Notes: generated by a model not told the origin, from the letters alone. Positions 18,683-28,401 are shown, numbered from the stretch's first letter. The stretch is DNA of 64,000 nt from Kolteria novifilia (GCA_007748055.1 CP036279.1:2418001-2482000), one strand, 5' to 3'. Translations and numbers: made by a program.

Positions 18683-19102
18683 GTGGCGCATCCCAAGATT
18701 CTTATCGTCGACGATCAGCCGGACATTTGTCGCACGATCGGCAAGGTACTGACCCTCAACGACTTTCCCGTCGAACTGGTCAACGATCCCCACGAGGCCA
18801 TCGAGAAAATGGCTCAGGGCCTCTACAGGATCGTCTTCTCCGACATTCAGATGCCGGGAATGTCCGGGTTGGAACTACTCAAAGCTCTCAAGAGCCGTAG
18901 TCCAATGGCGGTCGTCATCATGATGACGGCCTTCCACGATCAGGGGATGGTCGTCGAGTGCATCGAACACGGCGCCCACGACTTCCTCACGAAGCCGATC
19001 GAACCGCTCGAATTGATTCTCGAGGTGGCCCAGGACGCCGAGAAGAAAGTTCGCCGCTGGGCCAAGGCCCTCAAAGCTGTCAGTTACCCGCTGATGGAGT
19101 GA
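18683..19102 (+). CDS. Single-domain response regulator
   Basis: A 139-aa receiver domain with no output domain beyond a short basic helix (KKVRRWAKALKAV). Acidic pocket DDQPD, phospho-acceptor D54 in VFSDIQMPGMSG, the T in MMTAFHD and K in LTKPIEPL are all present. An ATG at 18614 would add 23 residues of unlikely sequence; the GTG at 18683 has GGAG eight bases upstream and begins exactly at the domain, so it is preferred. It lies just downstream of the receiver-kinase and probably belongs to the same phosphorelay. Confidence 0.85.
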   Translation: MAHPKILIVDDQPDICRTIGKVLTLNDFPVELVNDPHEAIEKMAQGLYRIVFSDIQMPGMSGLELLKALKSRSPMAVVIMMTAFHDQGMVVECIEHGAHDFLTKPIEPLELILEVAQDAEKKVRRWAKALKAVSYPLME

Positions 19103-19305
19103 CGGCCCCCACTCGCGATATGGCGCGACGCGCCACTGAGCAACCGGCTGATGTCTTCCCTGTCGGTTACGAAGGGCGTTCTTAAACGATCTCAACGTAG
19201 ATCATGCGGCGGCTTGCCGAATCAAAGGTGTTTCCCGCGTGCCCTCGGCGGCCGTGGGCATGGCACCCAAGAGTCACTTAGACAATGAATTAACCAATCA
19301 GGACA

Positions 19306-20580
19306 CTAGCCGAGCGCTCCCATCCCGAAAAAGACCTGGCGCTTGAGGAAGCGGTAGAGCCAAAAGTCCTCGGGGATCTCCTCGCCCGGTAAGTGGTGGC
19401 TCGAACGAGGACTTCCCGCGTTGATCTCCGCGAGGGCATCGCGGCCACTAAAGTCCTGAGCCCCCATCCCCCCGATGTATTCGACCAACTCCTGCGGGTG
19501 TTCGAGGATGACGCATCCCTTGGTCCGCTCTTTCACGAAGCCCTGAAAGCCCTTGAGAAACTCGCTGTCGGCGATCGTCTTGTAGAAGTCGCCGTCGTTG
19601 TCCTGAATGCGCTCTCGGGCGAAGGAGAGAGGCGGGCAGGGTTCGATGCTTCCGCTCGGGCCGACGTGAAAGCCGAGTCCCATCGCGGCAGGGCAGAAGG
19701 CCTCGCCGTCGGCGGTCCAGTAGGTGTCGATGATGAAAATCGGCTGGCGACGCCGCAGATGCAGCAGCCGCTTGCGCATCTCGATCAGTTGATCGCGCGA
19801 CATGCAGTACTCGGGGTGGGGATGTTCGCCGACCGGGCGGTAGACGTAGTACCAGATGTACATCGCTCCCTGGCGGATCCAGTACTCGAGGTACTCGTCG
19901 GTCATCACCTCCGTCATGTTCTTGCCGGTGGTGGTCGTGGCGATGCCGAAGAGAATGCCCGCGTCGCGCAGCAGCTTCATCTTGCTGGTCGCCGACTCGA
20001 AGACGCCCTTGCCGCGGCGCTGGTCGTTGTTGGCTTCCATCCCGTCGATGGAGATCAAGGGGGTCACGTTGCCGAGCCGGCGCAGCTCCTTGACGTTCTT
20101 CTCGTTGAAGAACATGCCATTGGTGATGACCTGGAAGTAGCAATCGCGGTGCTTGCGGAAGGCTTCCCAGATGCCCTTGTGCATGAAGGGCTCGCCACCC
20201 AGGAGGGTGTAGTAGTTGGCTCCGCGCCGCTTGCCGTTCTCGATCATCCGCAAGAGATCGGCGGTCGGCATGTAGTGGGCCGTTCCCTCTTTCTCGACCC
20301 AGCAGCCCTCGCAGCGGAGGTTGCAGGTGTCGGTCAGCGCGACGAACATGAAAGGGGGGAAAAGCTCCCCCTTTTTCAGGGCGCGCTTGTAGAGCCAGAC
20401 CGCTCGCATGCCCTTGAGGGCGCAGAGGTAAGCCGCCTTGGCCGCGACTCCAATCGGAATCTGCGTCGCCATGCGGTAGCCGAGCCGAGCGAGTAGGGGA
20501 ATTCCCAACCAGGGCGTTCTCTCCGGACGGTCTTTCGCCGCCCGCTGTCCCGTGAGCCTTGACCCGATGAACAGCATGTT
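19306..20580 (-). CDS. Radical SAM protein with C-terminal SPASM-like region
   Basis: A 424-aa protein with the radical SAM cluster C85-x3-C89-x2-C92 in TCNLRCEGCW, a GGEP-type motif (LLGGEPFMH) and SIDG. The C-terminal half has further cysteines (CPAAMG, EPCPPLS, KGCVI), consistent with an auxiliary cluster. Family members make peptide modifications or take part in heme or cofactor metabolism; the substrate here is unknown. The start at 20580 has AAGGA six bases upstream and removes a 31-residue extension. It lies 108 bases downstream of the oligopeptide ABC operon on the same strand and may be read with it, which would hint at a peptide-related substrate (inference). Confidence 0.85.
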   Translation of the reverse strand, partial: NMLFIGSRLTGQRAAKDRPERTPWLGIPLLARLGYRMATQIPIGVAAKAAYLCALKGMRAVWLYKRALKKGELFPPFMFVALTDTCNLRCEGCWVEKEGTAHYMPTADLLRMIENGKRRGANYYTLLGGEPFMHKGIWEAFRKHRDCYFQVITNGMFFNEKNVKELRRLGNVTPLISIDGMEANNDQRRGKGVFESATSKMKLLRDAGILFGIATTTTGKNMTEVMTDEYLEYWIRQGAMYIWYYVYRPVGEHPHPEYCMSRDQLIEMRKRLLHLRRRQPIFIIDTYWTADGEAFCPAAMGLGFHVGPSGSIEPCPPLSFARERIQDNDGDFYKTIADSEFLKGFQGFVKERTKGCVILEHPQELVEYIGGMGAQDFSGRDALAEINAGSPRSSHHLPGEEIPEDFWLYRFLKRQVFFGMGALG

Positions 20581-20688
20581 GGTTCCTTTGGGGAATGGGT
20601 GGAGTCGTTGGGGGACGTCGCCCGCGCGCCGAGGGCTATTGTATCCAGTGAGCCTCAGGATCGCGAAGGGCAACCGAGTTCTCGAGGA

Positions 20689-21765
20689 CTATTGGGGAGA
20701 ACTCGCGGCGTCGCTCTTCTGGGGAGCGCCGGCGGCGTCGTTCTCGTGGAGGAGGCACGAGGCCCAATGTCCCGGCCGATGTTCAAGCAGTTTCGGCATC
20801 ACCTCGGAGCAGTGGGGCATCACCTTGTGGCAGCGAGACGCGAATGGGCACCCGGCGAACTCCTCGGTCGGACTCGGGACGTCGCCGGAGAGGGCAATTC
20901 GCTTGCGGGCGCGTTCCTTCTCCGGATCGGGAATCGGGATCGCCGAAAGCAGGGCCTCGGTATAAGGGTGTAGCGGCTCGGCGTAAAGATGGTGGTCGTC
21001 GGCCAACTCGACGATCTTGCCCAGGTACATCACCGCGATGCGATGACTGATCCGGCGGACGACACTTAGGTCGTGCGCGATGAAGACGTACGCCAAGCCG
21101 CGACGACGCTGCAGGTCGACGAGCAGGTTCAGGACCTGCGCCCGAATCGACACATCGAGCGCCGAGACCGGTTCGTCGCAGATGATTACTTTCGGGTCGA
21201 GCGCCAGGGCGCGGGCGATGCCGATCCGTTGACATTGTCCTCCGGAGAACTCGTGGGGATAGCGGCGCTTCAATCGGGGATCGAGTCCCACCTCCCGCAT
21301 CAGTTTCTCGACGTTTTCCTCAATCCAGCGCCGGTTTCCCAGCCGGAAGATTTGCATCGGCTCGGCGATGATCGAGCCGACCGTCATCCGCGGATTCAGC
21401 GACGCGTACGGATCTTGAAAGATCATCTGAACGTGCTGACGAAGGCCGCGCAGTTGCGACGTCGAGGCTCCGAGCAGGTCATGCCATTCCGGAGGGCCGT
21501 CGTCCTCCCGCAGATTGACCCGGGCACGGCCGGCGACGGAGGGAACCAGCCTCAGAATCGCCCGGGCGGTGGTCGACTTGCCACAACCCGATTCCCCCAC
21601 AAGCCCGAGCGTCTCGCCGCGATGAAGAGTGAAACTGACGCCATCGACAGCGCGCAGGAGTTGCCGTTTTGCCCGAAATCCCCCTTGGGAGACCTCGAAC
21701 GAGACGCGCAGGTCGCGGACCTCGAGCACCGGTTGGGTAGATGGACCGGCGACGACGCTGCTCAT
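20689..21765 (-). CDS. Oligopeptide/dipeptide ABC transporter ATP-binding protein (OppF/DppF type)
   Basis: A 358-aa ATPase with Walker A GESGCGKSTT, signature FSGGQCQRIGIARAL, Walker B VIICDEPVSALD and the switch His in FIAHDLSVV. The C-terminal cysteine-rich tail (CPFASRCHKVMPHCSE) is the family's oligopeptide-transporter extension. The start ATG overlaps the stop of the upstream ATPase gene as ATGA, implying translational coupling. A longer open frame to 22272 is out of frame with real coding. It powers import together with the OppD-like protein. Confidence 0.93.
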   Translation of the reverse strand: MSSVVAGPSTQPVLEVRDLRVSFEVSQGGFRAKRQLLRAVDGVSFTLHRGETLGLVGESGCGKSTTARAILRLVPSVAGRARVNLREDDGPPEWHDLLGASTSQLRGLRQHVQMIFQDPYASLNPRMTVGSIIAEPMQIFRLGNRRWIEENVEKLMREVGLDPRLKRRYPHEFSGGQCQRIGIARALALDPKVIICDEPVSALDVSIRAQVLNLLVDLQRRRGLAYVFIAHDLSVVRRISHRIAVMYLGKIVELADDHHLYAEPLHPYTEALLSAIPIPDPEKERARKRIALSGDVPSPTEEFAGCPFASRCHKVMPHCSEVMPKLLEHRPGHWASCLLHENDAAGAPQKSDAASSPQ

Positions 21766-22787
21766 GGCACACTCTCCTCGGTGCTGTTGGCGGCCACTGG
21801 TTGGGTCCGCGTGATGTCGACGTGGCACGACTTCCGGCGCGAGTCTCGCCCTTCGACCGGTTCGAGCATCGGCTCGACGCGTTCGCAGCGATCGAGTCGG
21901 TAGTCGCAGCGCGGCGCGAACGAACAACCGGGTGGGAGCTGCGACAGATCGGGCGGGGCCCCGCGAATGGGAAGAAACTCCGCCTTCGTCTCGTCGTCGA
22001 GTCGAGGGACCGATCGCAGCAGGGCCTCGGTGTAGGGATGACGCGGCTGGGCGAAGAGATCGTCGGTGGCGGCTTCCTCCACGATCTTGCCGGCGTACAT
22101 GACGTGAATCTCGTCGCAGAAACCGGCGGCGACGCCGAGATCGTGAGTGATGAGCACGATCGCGGTGCCGTGCTCCTGGCGAATCCGTTGCATTTGCTCG
22201 AGGATCTGGGCCTGGATCGTCACGTCGAGGGCCGTTGTCGGTTCGTCGGCGATCAAGAGCGCCGGCTCGCACGTGAGCGCCATCGCGATCATGACGCGTT
22301 GCCGCATCCCGCCGGAGAACTGGTGCGGGTAGGCGCGCATGCAGCGCTCGGCGTCGGGAATGCCGACTTCGCGGAGCAGGGTCATGGCGCGATCTTTGGC
22401 GGCGCGGCGACTGGCCTTGCCGTGGACGAGCAGCGGTTCGGTCAGTTGTTCTCCGATCCGCAGGAAGGGATTCAGCGAGGTCATCGGGTCCTGAAAGATC
22501 ATCGCCATGCGGTTGCCGCGAAGGTGTCGCCGGCGCGACTCGCGCATGGTGAGAAGGTCTACTCCTTCGAAGGAGATCGCGTCGGCCTCGATGACGGCGG
22601 GAGGCGAGGGAACCAGTCCCATGATGGTGAGGTTCGTGACCGACTTGCCCGAGCCGCTCTCGCCCACGATCCCGATCGAGGCGCCGCGCGCGACCGTCAA
22701 GTCGATCCCGCTCACCGCGCGGACGATGCCGTCGCGAGTGGGGAAGGAGGTGCGAAGATTGCGGACTTCGAGGAGCGTGTCTGTCAT
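21762..22787 (-). CDS. Oligopeptide/dipeptide ABC transporter ATP-binding protein (OppD/DppD type)
   Basis: A 341-aa ATPase beginning MTDTLLEVRNLRTSF, with Walker A GESGSGKSVTN, signature FSGGMRQRVMIAMAL, Walker B LLIADEPTTALD and switch His in LITHDLGV. The C-terminal RCDYRLDRCERVEP tail is typical. AGGAA lies seven bases before the start at 22787; the longer frame to 22904 is rejected. It is the first of two coupled ATPases and follows the pyruvyl transferase-like gene by about 55 bases. Confidence 0.93.
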   Translation of the reverse strand: MTDTLLEVRNLRTSFPTRDGIVRAVSGIDLTVARGASIGIVGESGSGKSVTNLTIMGLVPSPPAVIEADAISFEGVDLLTMRESRRRHLRGNRMAMIFQDPMTSLNPFLRIGEQLTEPLLVHGKASRRAAKDRAMTLLREVGIPDAERCMRAYPHQFSGGMRQRVMIAMALTCEPALLIADEPTTALDVTIQAQILEQMQRIRQEHGTAIVLITHDLGVAAGFCDEIHVMYAGKIVEEAATDDLFAQPRHPYTEALLRSVPRLDDETKAEFLPIRGAPPDLSQLPPGCSFAPRCDYRLDRCERVEPMLEPVEGRDSRRKSCHVDITRTQPVAANSTEESVP

Positions 22788-22842
22788 TCGGTCGTTCCTA
22801 TCGGATCCATCGGCATCGGATGCCGGTCGAACCGTTTCCCAT

Positions 22843-23646
22843 TTAGACTGTCGCCCTGATGTCATTGGTCGCTTGCCGAGGGGCGTCGGCCCAATGACAT
22901 CCAAGGTGCCTTAGCCACGTCTCGTGCATGCTCCGGTTCTTGTGGTAGTTGTTGGGCAGAAGCGTGACGTGACGTCCGCCGATCAGCCCCGCAATGGCGA
23001 AATGCAGGCGGTCGGTAACGAGTCGCTCGTGCGCCGCCGCGGCCCGAAGGTAGTCGTCGACGATCAATTGGGTGTCGGCTTGCCCAAGCATCGGATAGCC
23101 GCGGACGGGATCGCGAACATCGTCGGTCGCGAAGAGGCCCTCGATGCCGTCACGACACGCGACCAAACAATCGGCCTTCGGGGGCGCGCGACGCGGGTCG
23201 TTGCTCGGTGTGTAGCCGAGCGCCAAGTCGGGAGCGAGAATACCGTGAGGGCAATGTTCCAGACTGGCCGCTTCGCGAACGTAGACGCGAGCGTGCGTCT
23301 CGCTTCCGCTTTCTGGTCCGACGAACGACTGGGGCAAGACAATCGAGTCGAGGGAGAGCTGACGCACGAGGTCGCGAATCTCGTAGTTGTGTCGGTAGGG
23401 CGTCGCATCGCCCATGCTGCCTCCTCCCGCGAGAAGCAGCAGATCGCAGCGCTCGGAGGTACGGACTTCGCGACGCGCCAGCTCGACGATCGCAGGCACC
23501 AAGCGGACGCCGAAGCGACGAGCGAGCTGAAACGTCGCCAACTCGATCATCCCGTCCCCCGGGTTGCCCGGCAAGCGAACGTAGCCGGCCGTGCTCCCCG
23601 CGAGGGGGATGAAGATGGGCGCGAAGTGAAGTGGGTCGAGAAGCAT
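22843..23646 (-). CDS. Polysaccharide pyruvyl transferase family protein
   Basis: A 267-aa protein with the family's opening RLPGNPGDGMIELAT (residues 24-38), then CDLLLLAGGGSMGD, RDLVRQLSLDSIVLPQSF and a C-terminal TDRLHFAIAGLIGGRHVTLL with NNYHKN. In known members the enzyme adds pyruvate ketals to glycan sugars, or is a related transferase. The start chosen, MLLDPLHFAPIF, lies 11 bases after the stop of the permease gene, with GAGGTGA upstream. Its place inside an oligopeptide transporter operon, between permease and ATPase genes, is unusual and is the main hint that the operon serves envelope material rather than nutrition alone. Confidence 0.75.
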   Translation of the reverse strand: MLLDPLHFAPIFIPLAGSTAGYVRLPGNPGDGMIELATFQLARRFGVRLVPAIVELARREVRTSERCDLLLLAGGGSMGDATPYRHNYEIRDLVRQLSLDSIVLPQSFVGPESGSETHARVYVREAASLEHCPHGILAPDLALGYTPSNDPRRAPPKADCLVACRDGIEGLFATDDVRDPVRGYPMLGQADTQLIVDDYLRAAAAHERLVTDRLHFAIAGLIGGRHVTLLPNNYHKNRSMHETWLRHLGCHWADAPRQATNDIRATV

Positions 23647-23657
23647 GGGACGCCCGT

Positions 23658-24998
23658 TCACCTCTTGCCTTTCGGGTCGAGCGCGTCGCGCAGCCCATCG
23701 CCGATGAAGTTGAACGAAAAGAGGGCCAAGGAGATCGCGGCCGCCGGATAGGTGAGCAGCCACCAATAGGGCTTGAGGACATTGAGCGCCGCGAGCCCAT
23801 CCTTGGCGAGCGATCCCCAACTGCAGTCGGGCTCCGACACGCCGAGACCGAGATAGCTGAGGAAGGCCTCCTCAAGCATGACCGCGGGAATCGTCAACGT
23901 GCTGTAGACGATGATCGGTCCCAGGAGGTTTGGAACGATGTGCCGCGCGATGATTCGGCCACTACGGGCCCCAACCGATCGAGCGGCCATCACGTAGTCG
24001 CGCTGCCGAAGCGAGAGGACCTGGCCACGCGTGATCCGGGCCATCGTCAGCCACGAGACCAGGCCGAGCGCCAGAAACATCGCCATGATCGGGCTGAGGT
24101 TGTCGGCGAGCCATACCGCCCAGCGCGTCGACCCGTTGACCTCCTTCTCGAGAGCGAGCGTCTGGGCCTCGAGCGGCTTGCCCTCGGCGTAGAGAACGTC
24201 GATCGCCTCGATGTGTTCTCGCTGTTGCCGAGCCACCGAGTAGAGCCCGTTGACCAGCGCCAGAATGAGGATGACCAGGAACATGAAGGGCAGACCGTAG
24301 AGGACGTCGACGATCCGCATCATCGCGTCGTCGACACGGCCGCCGAAGTAGCCGGCGCTGGCTCCCCAGGTCACGCCGATGACCAGGGAGACCGCCGTCG
24401 CGACGATCCCGACCATGAAGGAGATGTGCCCTCCGTATAGCGTCCGCGCGAAGAGATCGCGCCCGAGGGCGTCGGTGCCGAACCAATGGACCTTGTCGGG
24501 AGGCTTGAGTTCCTCTTTCTCGTTGATGCGGGTGTGGTCCAGGTGTAGCGCGAAGAACGAGTCGGGACTCGCGGCGATTGGCGTGTTGCGAAAGAGTTCG
24601 TACGCGACCCGTTGCCCGAAGCACGCGAGCATCATCAGCACGATGACTCCCATCGAAAGGGTCGCCAACTGATTGCGGCCGAGGCGGTGCATCGCGTCCC
24701 GATAGAGCGAGGTCCCTTCCACTGGGCCGGAGGCTGCGCGCGTGGGGGGGGCGATCGCTACGTCGCGGGTCCGGAAGACTTGCCAGGTGAGCCGAAAACA
24801 GCCGAGCAACCAAGCCGCATCGACGATCCAGAGCCACTCGGGCAAGTCGTCGATGGCGACGATGATCAGTGTGAAGAGCCCCCAGGTCACCCAACAGAGA
24901 TTCGTGGGGATCGAGAGAGGGTGTTCCGCCCAGCTCAGGCGGCGCGTCGCGGTCATTGGGTCGCCGGTCTCGTCGAAGGTTGTCGCGGGTTGGTCCAT
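23658..24998 (-). CDS. Oligopeptide ABC transporter permease (OppC/DppC type)
   Basis: A 446-aa membrane protein, longer than the usual 300 because of an N-terminal part with two extra membrane helices (NLCWVTWGLFTLIIVAIDD) and a cytoplasmic loop. The permease core has LFARTLYGGHISFMVGIVAT, a DALGRD motif (WFGTDALGRDLFART) and the EAA loop RQRDYVMAARSVGARSGRII. There is also an insertion of about 40 charged residues (QQREHIEAIDVLYAEGKPLE) between helices. It starts at 24998, overlapping the upstream permease stop by one base (TGATG). Confidence 0.92.
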   Translation of the reverse strand: MDQPATTFDETGDPMTATRRLSWAEHPLSIPTNLCWVTWGLFTLIIVAIDDLPEWLWIVDAAWLLGCFRLTWQVFRTRDVAIAPPTRAASGPVEGTSLYRDAMHRLGRNQLATLSMGVIVLMMLACFGQRVAYELFRNTPIAASPDSFFALHLDHTRINEKEELKPPDKVHWFGTDALGRDLFARTLYGGHISFMVGIVATAVSLVIGVTWGASAGYFGGRVDDAMMRIVDVLYGLPFMFLVILILALVNGLYSVARQQREHIEAIDVLYAEGKPLEAQTLALEKEVNGSTRWAVWLADNLSPIMAMFLALGLVSWLTMARITRGQVLSLRQRDYVMAARSVGARSGRIIARHIVPNLLGPIIVYSTLTIPAVMLEEAFLSYLGLGVSEPDCSWGSLAKDGLAALNVLKPYWWLLTYPAAAISLALFSFNFIGDGLRDALDPKGKR

Positions 24999-25930
24999 CA
25001 GGCACCGCCCCCCTTGAGGCTGACCCGCGGATCGAGCAGCGTGTAGCACATATCGACGAGGAAGTTGAAGACACAAAGCAGCGTGCTAAAGACGATCACC
25101 GTCCCAAGGACGAGGTTGTAGTCACGATTGATCGCCGCCTGGACGAAGGGCTTCCCGAGACCGGGGATGAAGAAGATCTGTTCGATCACCAGCGAGCCGG
25201 TAAGGATCGCCGCGAAGGCCGGCCCGAGGTAGGAGACGACGGGCAAGATCGCTCCCTTGAGGGCGTGCTTGACCACGATTTCCGACTCACGAAGTCCCTT
25301 GGCGTGGGCGGTTCGGATGAAGTCCTCGCTGAGCACTTCGAGCATGCCGACGCGCGAGAGTCGACTGATCCGGGCGGCGAAGGGAAGAGCCAGCGCCAGG
25401 GCCGGCAGGACGATTTGCGCCAGGGTGCCCCAACCGGCCAGCGGGGCCCAGTTGAGCTGAAAGACGAACAGCGCGATCAAAAGACTCGCGATGACGAAGC
25501 TCGGAAGCGAGATGCCCAAGAGGGCGATCGTCATCATGCCGTAATCGAGGAGCGTGTTCTGGCGCAGCGCCGCGACGACGCCCGTGGTGAGCCCGAGGAC
25601 GACGGCGATCACCATCGCGACCGAGCCGAGCGCGATCGAGACGGGAAACGTCTGGGAGATGATCTCGGTCACCGAGCGATCGCGGTACTTGGTCGACTTG
25701 CCGAAGTCGCCGCGGAGCAGGTCGCCGAGGTAGTAGGCGTACTGGACCCAGATCGTCTCGTTGAGATGGTACTCCCGCATCCGCGCCTTCATCGCGGCTT
25801 CGGGGAGGTTGCGCACCTCGTTCATGAAGGGATTCCCGGGAGCGGCGCGCACCAGGAAAAAGGAGAGCGTCGTCACCGCGAAGACGGTCAGGATGACGCC
25901 GAACAGTCGGCCGAAAACGAATCGAACCAA
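24998..25930 (-). CDS. Oligopeptide ABC transporter permease (OppB/DppB type)
   Basis: A 310-aa permease with six predicted helices, starting VRFVFGRLFGVILTVF. FFLVRAAPGNPF is the typical first periplasmic motif, and the EAA loop is SEDFIRTAHAKGLRESEIVV. The long frame to 26131 overlaps the binding-protein gene and is not real at its 5' end. A TTG at 25930 has CGGAGG six bases upstream; a GTG at 25948 is an alternative. Either gives the usual family length. It lies 26 bases after the binding-protein gene. Confidence 0.9.
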   Translation of the reverse strand: MVRFVFGRLFGVILTVFAVTTLSFFLVRAAPGNPFMNEVRNLPEAAMKARMREYHLNETIWVQYAYYLGDLLRGDFGKSTKYRDRSVTEIISQTFPVSIALGSVAMVIAVVLGLTTGVVAALRQNTLLDYGMMTIALLGISLPSFVIASLLIALFVFQLNWAPLAGWGTLAQIVLPALALALPFAARISRLSRVGMLEVLSEDFIRTAHAKGLRESEIVVKHALKGAILPVVSYLGPAFAAILTGSLVIEQIFFIPGLGKPFVQAAINRDYNLVLGTVIVFSTLLCVFNFLVDMCYTLLDPRVSLKGGGA

Positions 25931-25956
25931 ACGGAGCCTCCGTTTCACACGCGGGG

Positions 25957-28056
25957 TCAGTCGAGCTTCGGCATCTCTTGATAGCGCGTTCCGGTGGGGC
26001 GCTTGCCGTCTTTCCATCGGAGCATTTTCAGCGGGTGGGAGTCGCGAATGTTCATCGCCATCCCTTCGAGTTCGGGCGGCCAAAGCTGCGTCGAGGTGTA
26101 GAAGTAGATCGGGATCGTCGGCATGTCCCACATCAGGATTTCCTCGGCGATCCGAAAGAGTGTGAGCCGAACCGCCATCGCTTTCTCCAGCTTGTCCTCC
26201 TCGGAAGCCTTCGCGAATGCCTCGATCCGCTCCTCGAACTGTTGGGCCAGCGTCTTGTCATCTGACGGCAACTTGCGGCGGGCGATCGTCTCGTCGTAGT
26301 GCGGCCAGTTCCGAACGTCGTTAAGAATGGCGTCGCGGGATGTCGGCGTCTCCAGGGCTCTGAGAATGTTCGCGCTGTAGTCGAGGATCAGTCGATCGTA
26401 GAGCGGGTTGTGGTACCTCGGGTCGTTGTTCTGGTTCTCGGTCGTGTACATGTCGAGGAAGGTCGACGGATCTTCGTGGTCGCCGATCCACGCGGCCCGG
26501 ACGATGTCGAAGTTCGAGGTCCGTTTCGAGTCGAGGTAGACGCCCCACTCCTGGTTGGTAGGGGTGACGTCGATGCCGAGGTACTCCCGCCAGTTACTTT
26601 GAATGTAGGCGGCGATTTTCGCGTGACCTTCGAAGGTATTGTAGAGGATTCGCAGTCTTGGAATCTTGACGCCAGCCGCGCGGACCTCTTCGACGAGTTC
26701 CCGCGCCCGCGCGACGTCTTTGCTGAAGTCACCCGATCCGAAGATCGCATAGTCCGGATAGCCCGGGACGCCGGGAGGCACAATCGAATAGGCCGGCTTC
26801 TGTCCACCTCGGGTGATGTTCTCGACCATGCTCGTGCGATCGATGGTCAATGCGAGGGCCAAGCGGAGTTTGCGGCCGTGCTCGGGATCCTTGAACACCG
26901 GGAGCTTGAGGTTGATCGCGTAGTAGTAGTAGCCCCCGAGCACGCCATGGTGGAACTGCGGGAAGTGGGCCCCCGGCTTCTCGGCGGCCCGAACCATGGG
27001 GCCGAGCAGCTCGCTCGGGAGCGAGCGGACCCGATCGATGTTGCCATAGAGGTACATGTTCAGGGCGGTGCTGTCATTCTCGAGCGCGAGCGCCTCGAGC
27101 GATTCCATGCCGTGTTCGTCGAAACTACCGAGCTTGTTCCAGAGCTCTTGTTGACGTTCCTCGGCGGGCGTCAGTTTCTCCTGCTGGCTCCAGGCGTTGA
27201 GAGACTCGGTGACGTAATTCGAGGTTTCCCAGTAGTTGGGATTCTTCTTCAGGCTCACGAACTCGTTGTAGCGCCATTGGTCGAGGTAGTAGGGGCCGTT
27301 GGTGACGATGTGGTCGGGATGCGTCCACGAGTCGGGTTTCGTCTCGACGATCTCCCGGCAGACCGGCGCCAGGACGTAGAAGGAGGTCACGCTCAGGAAG
27401 AAGGGAGCCGGCGACTTGAGCGTGACCTCGAGCGTCAAGTCGTCGATGGCGTTGACGCCGACGAGCCGATCCCACTGCTCTTGCCGGAACGTCTTGACCG
27501 CCTCGCGGTAGTCGGGTTCGAGATCGGAGAGGTTGTTGACCGAGACGCCGCGAGTCTTGGCTTCCTCGAGCACCTTCTCCCAGTGCTCGGCGAGCACCGT
27601 CTGGTACTCGGTCGTTCCCTCGATGATGAGCAGGAGGAAGGACATTTCCGAGCCGACTTCCGGGTAGAACTGCCGCTGCCAGGCGTAGACGAAGTCGTGC
27701 GCGGTGACGTTACGCGGTTTGCCGTCGACCTGGAAGATCTCGCCCCGCTGGACCCACCAGGCGTCGGGACGCAGGTGAAAGGTGTGGGTCAGCCCGTCTT
27801 CGGACTCCCACGACTTGGCGACTCCCTGGACCGGCTTGAGGGTGAAGGGATCGTAGACCGTCAGCGTTTCGAAGAGTCCGAGGAGTAGTTCGCCCTCGGG
27901 TTGGCCGCTGGCTTTGCCCGGATCAAGCGTCTGCGGTTCGGTGCCGTTGTTCCACACGTAGTCGGCTCGGGTTCGGGAGCTACCCTGGAAACTCAGCGCG
28001 AAGACGCCCAGGAGCAGCCCGCAGCCCGCAAGGATCGTCAGCAGATTCCGGTACAT
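25957..28056 (-). CDS. ABC transporter solute-binding protein, family 5 (OppA/DppA type)
   Basis: A 699-aa exported protein with a single N-terminal hydrophobic segment (LLTILAGCGLLLGVFALSF) and family-5 blocks: WNNGTEPQTLDPGKASG, GLFETLTVYDPFTLKPVQGV, AKSWESEDGLTHTFHLRPD and TNGPYYLDQWRYNEFVSLKK. It is longer than typical (about 540) owing to charged inserts around residues 150-190 and 280-320. AAGGAGAGGG precedes the ATG. It is the first gene of the six-gene operon and supplies ligand to the two permeases. Confidence 0.92.
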   Translation of the reverse strand: MYRNLLTILAGCGLLLGVFALSFQGSSRTRADYVWNNGTEPQTLDPGKASGQPEGELLLGLFETLTVYDPFTLKPVQGVAKSWESEDGLTHTFHLRPDAWWVQRGEIFQVDGKPRNVTAHDFVYAWQRQFYPEVGSEMSFLLLIIEGTTEYQTVLAEHWEKVLEEAKTRGVSVNNLSDLEPDYREAVKTFRQEQWDRLVGVNAIDDLTLEVTLKSPAPFFLSVTSFYVLAPVCREIVETKPDSWTHPDHIVTNGPYYLDQWRYNEFVSLKKNPNYWETSNYVTESLNAWSQQEKLTPAEERQQELWNKLGSFDEHGMESLEALALENDSTALNMYLYGNIDRVRSLPSELLGPMVRAAEKPGAHFPQFHHGVLGGYYYYAINLKLPVFKDPEHGRKLRLALALTIDRTSMVENITRGGQKPAYSIVPPGVPGYPDYAIFGSGDFSKDVARARELVEEVRAAGVKIPRLRILYNTFEGHAKIAAYIQSNWREYLGIDVTPTNQEWGVYLDSKRTSNFDIVRAAWIGDHEDPSTFLDMYTTENQNNDPRYHNPLYDRLILDYSANILRALETPTSRDAILNDVRNWPHYDETIARRKLPSDDKTLAQQFEERIEAFAKASEEDKLEKAMAVRLTLFRIAEEILMWDMPTIPIYFYTSTQLWPPELEGMAMNIRDSHPLKMLRWKDGKRPTGTRYQEMPKLD

Positions 28057-28401
28057 CCCTCTCCTTCGATTCCGGACATTTCAGTCGGCTTCGCGTCGGG
28101 TGCCATGCCCACAGCTTGGGGTGGGCATGCATGGGGCTCGCATGAGGAGTCCTCGCTCGAAGAGAACCCCTCTACCTCCCAGCCAAGCCCGCCAGGACAG
28201 CTTGGCGCCATTGATCTCGACAAGGGGGAGCAATCTGTTCACTAGGAAGGATTGCCGAGGGGCCGATGTAGGGTGGGTCTTGACCCACCACAACCTCGCG
28301 TCAGCCTCCTCCCGGATCACACTACCGTCGATGAACATCTTGGCCGATGGGAGGCTTGGGGGCAATGCCGGATGGGGCGCAAGGTGATCGGACGAGCCTG
28401 A
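28057..28401. repeat. Intergenic stretch with short palindromes
   Basis: Contains CCCACAGCTTGGGGTGGGCAT (about 28109-28129) and GTAGGGTGGGTCTTGACCCACC (28268-28290). No supported gene. It lies between the starts/ends of two minus-strand genes and probably holds the oligopeptide operon promoter. Confidence 0.5.
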
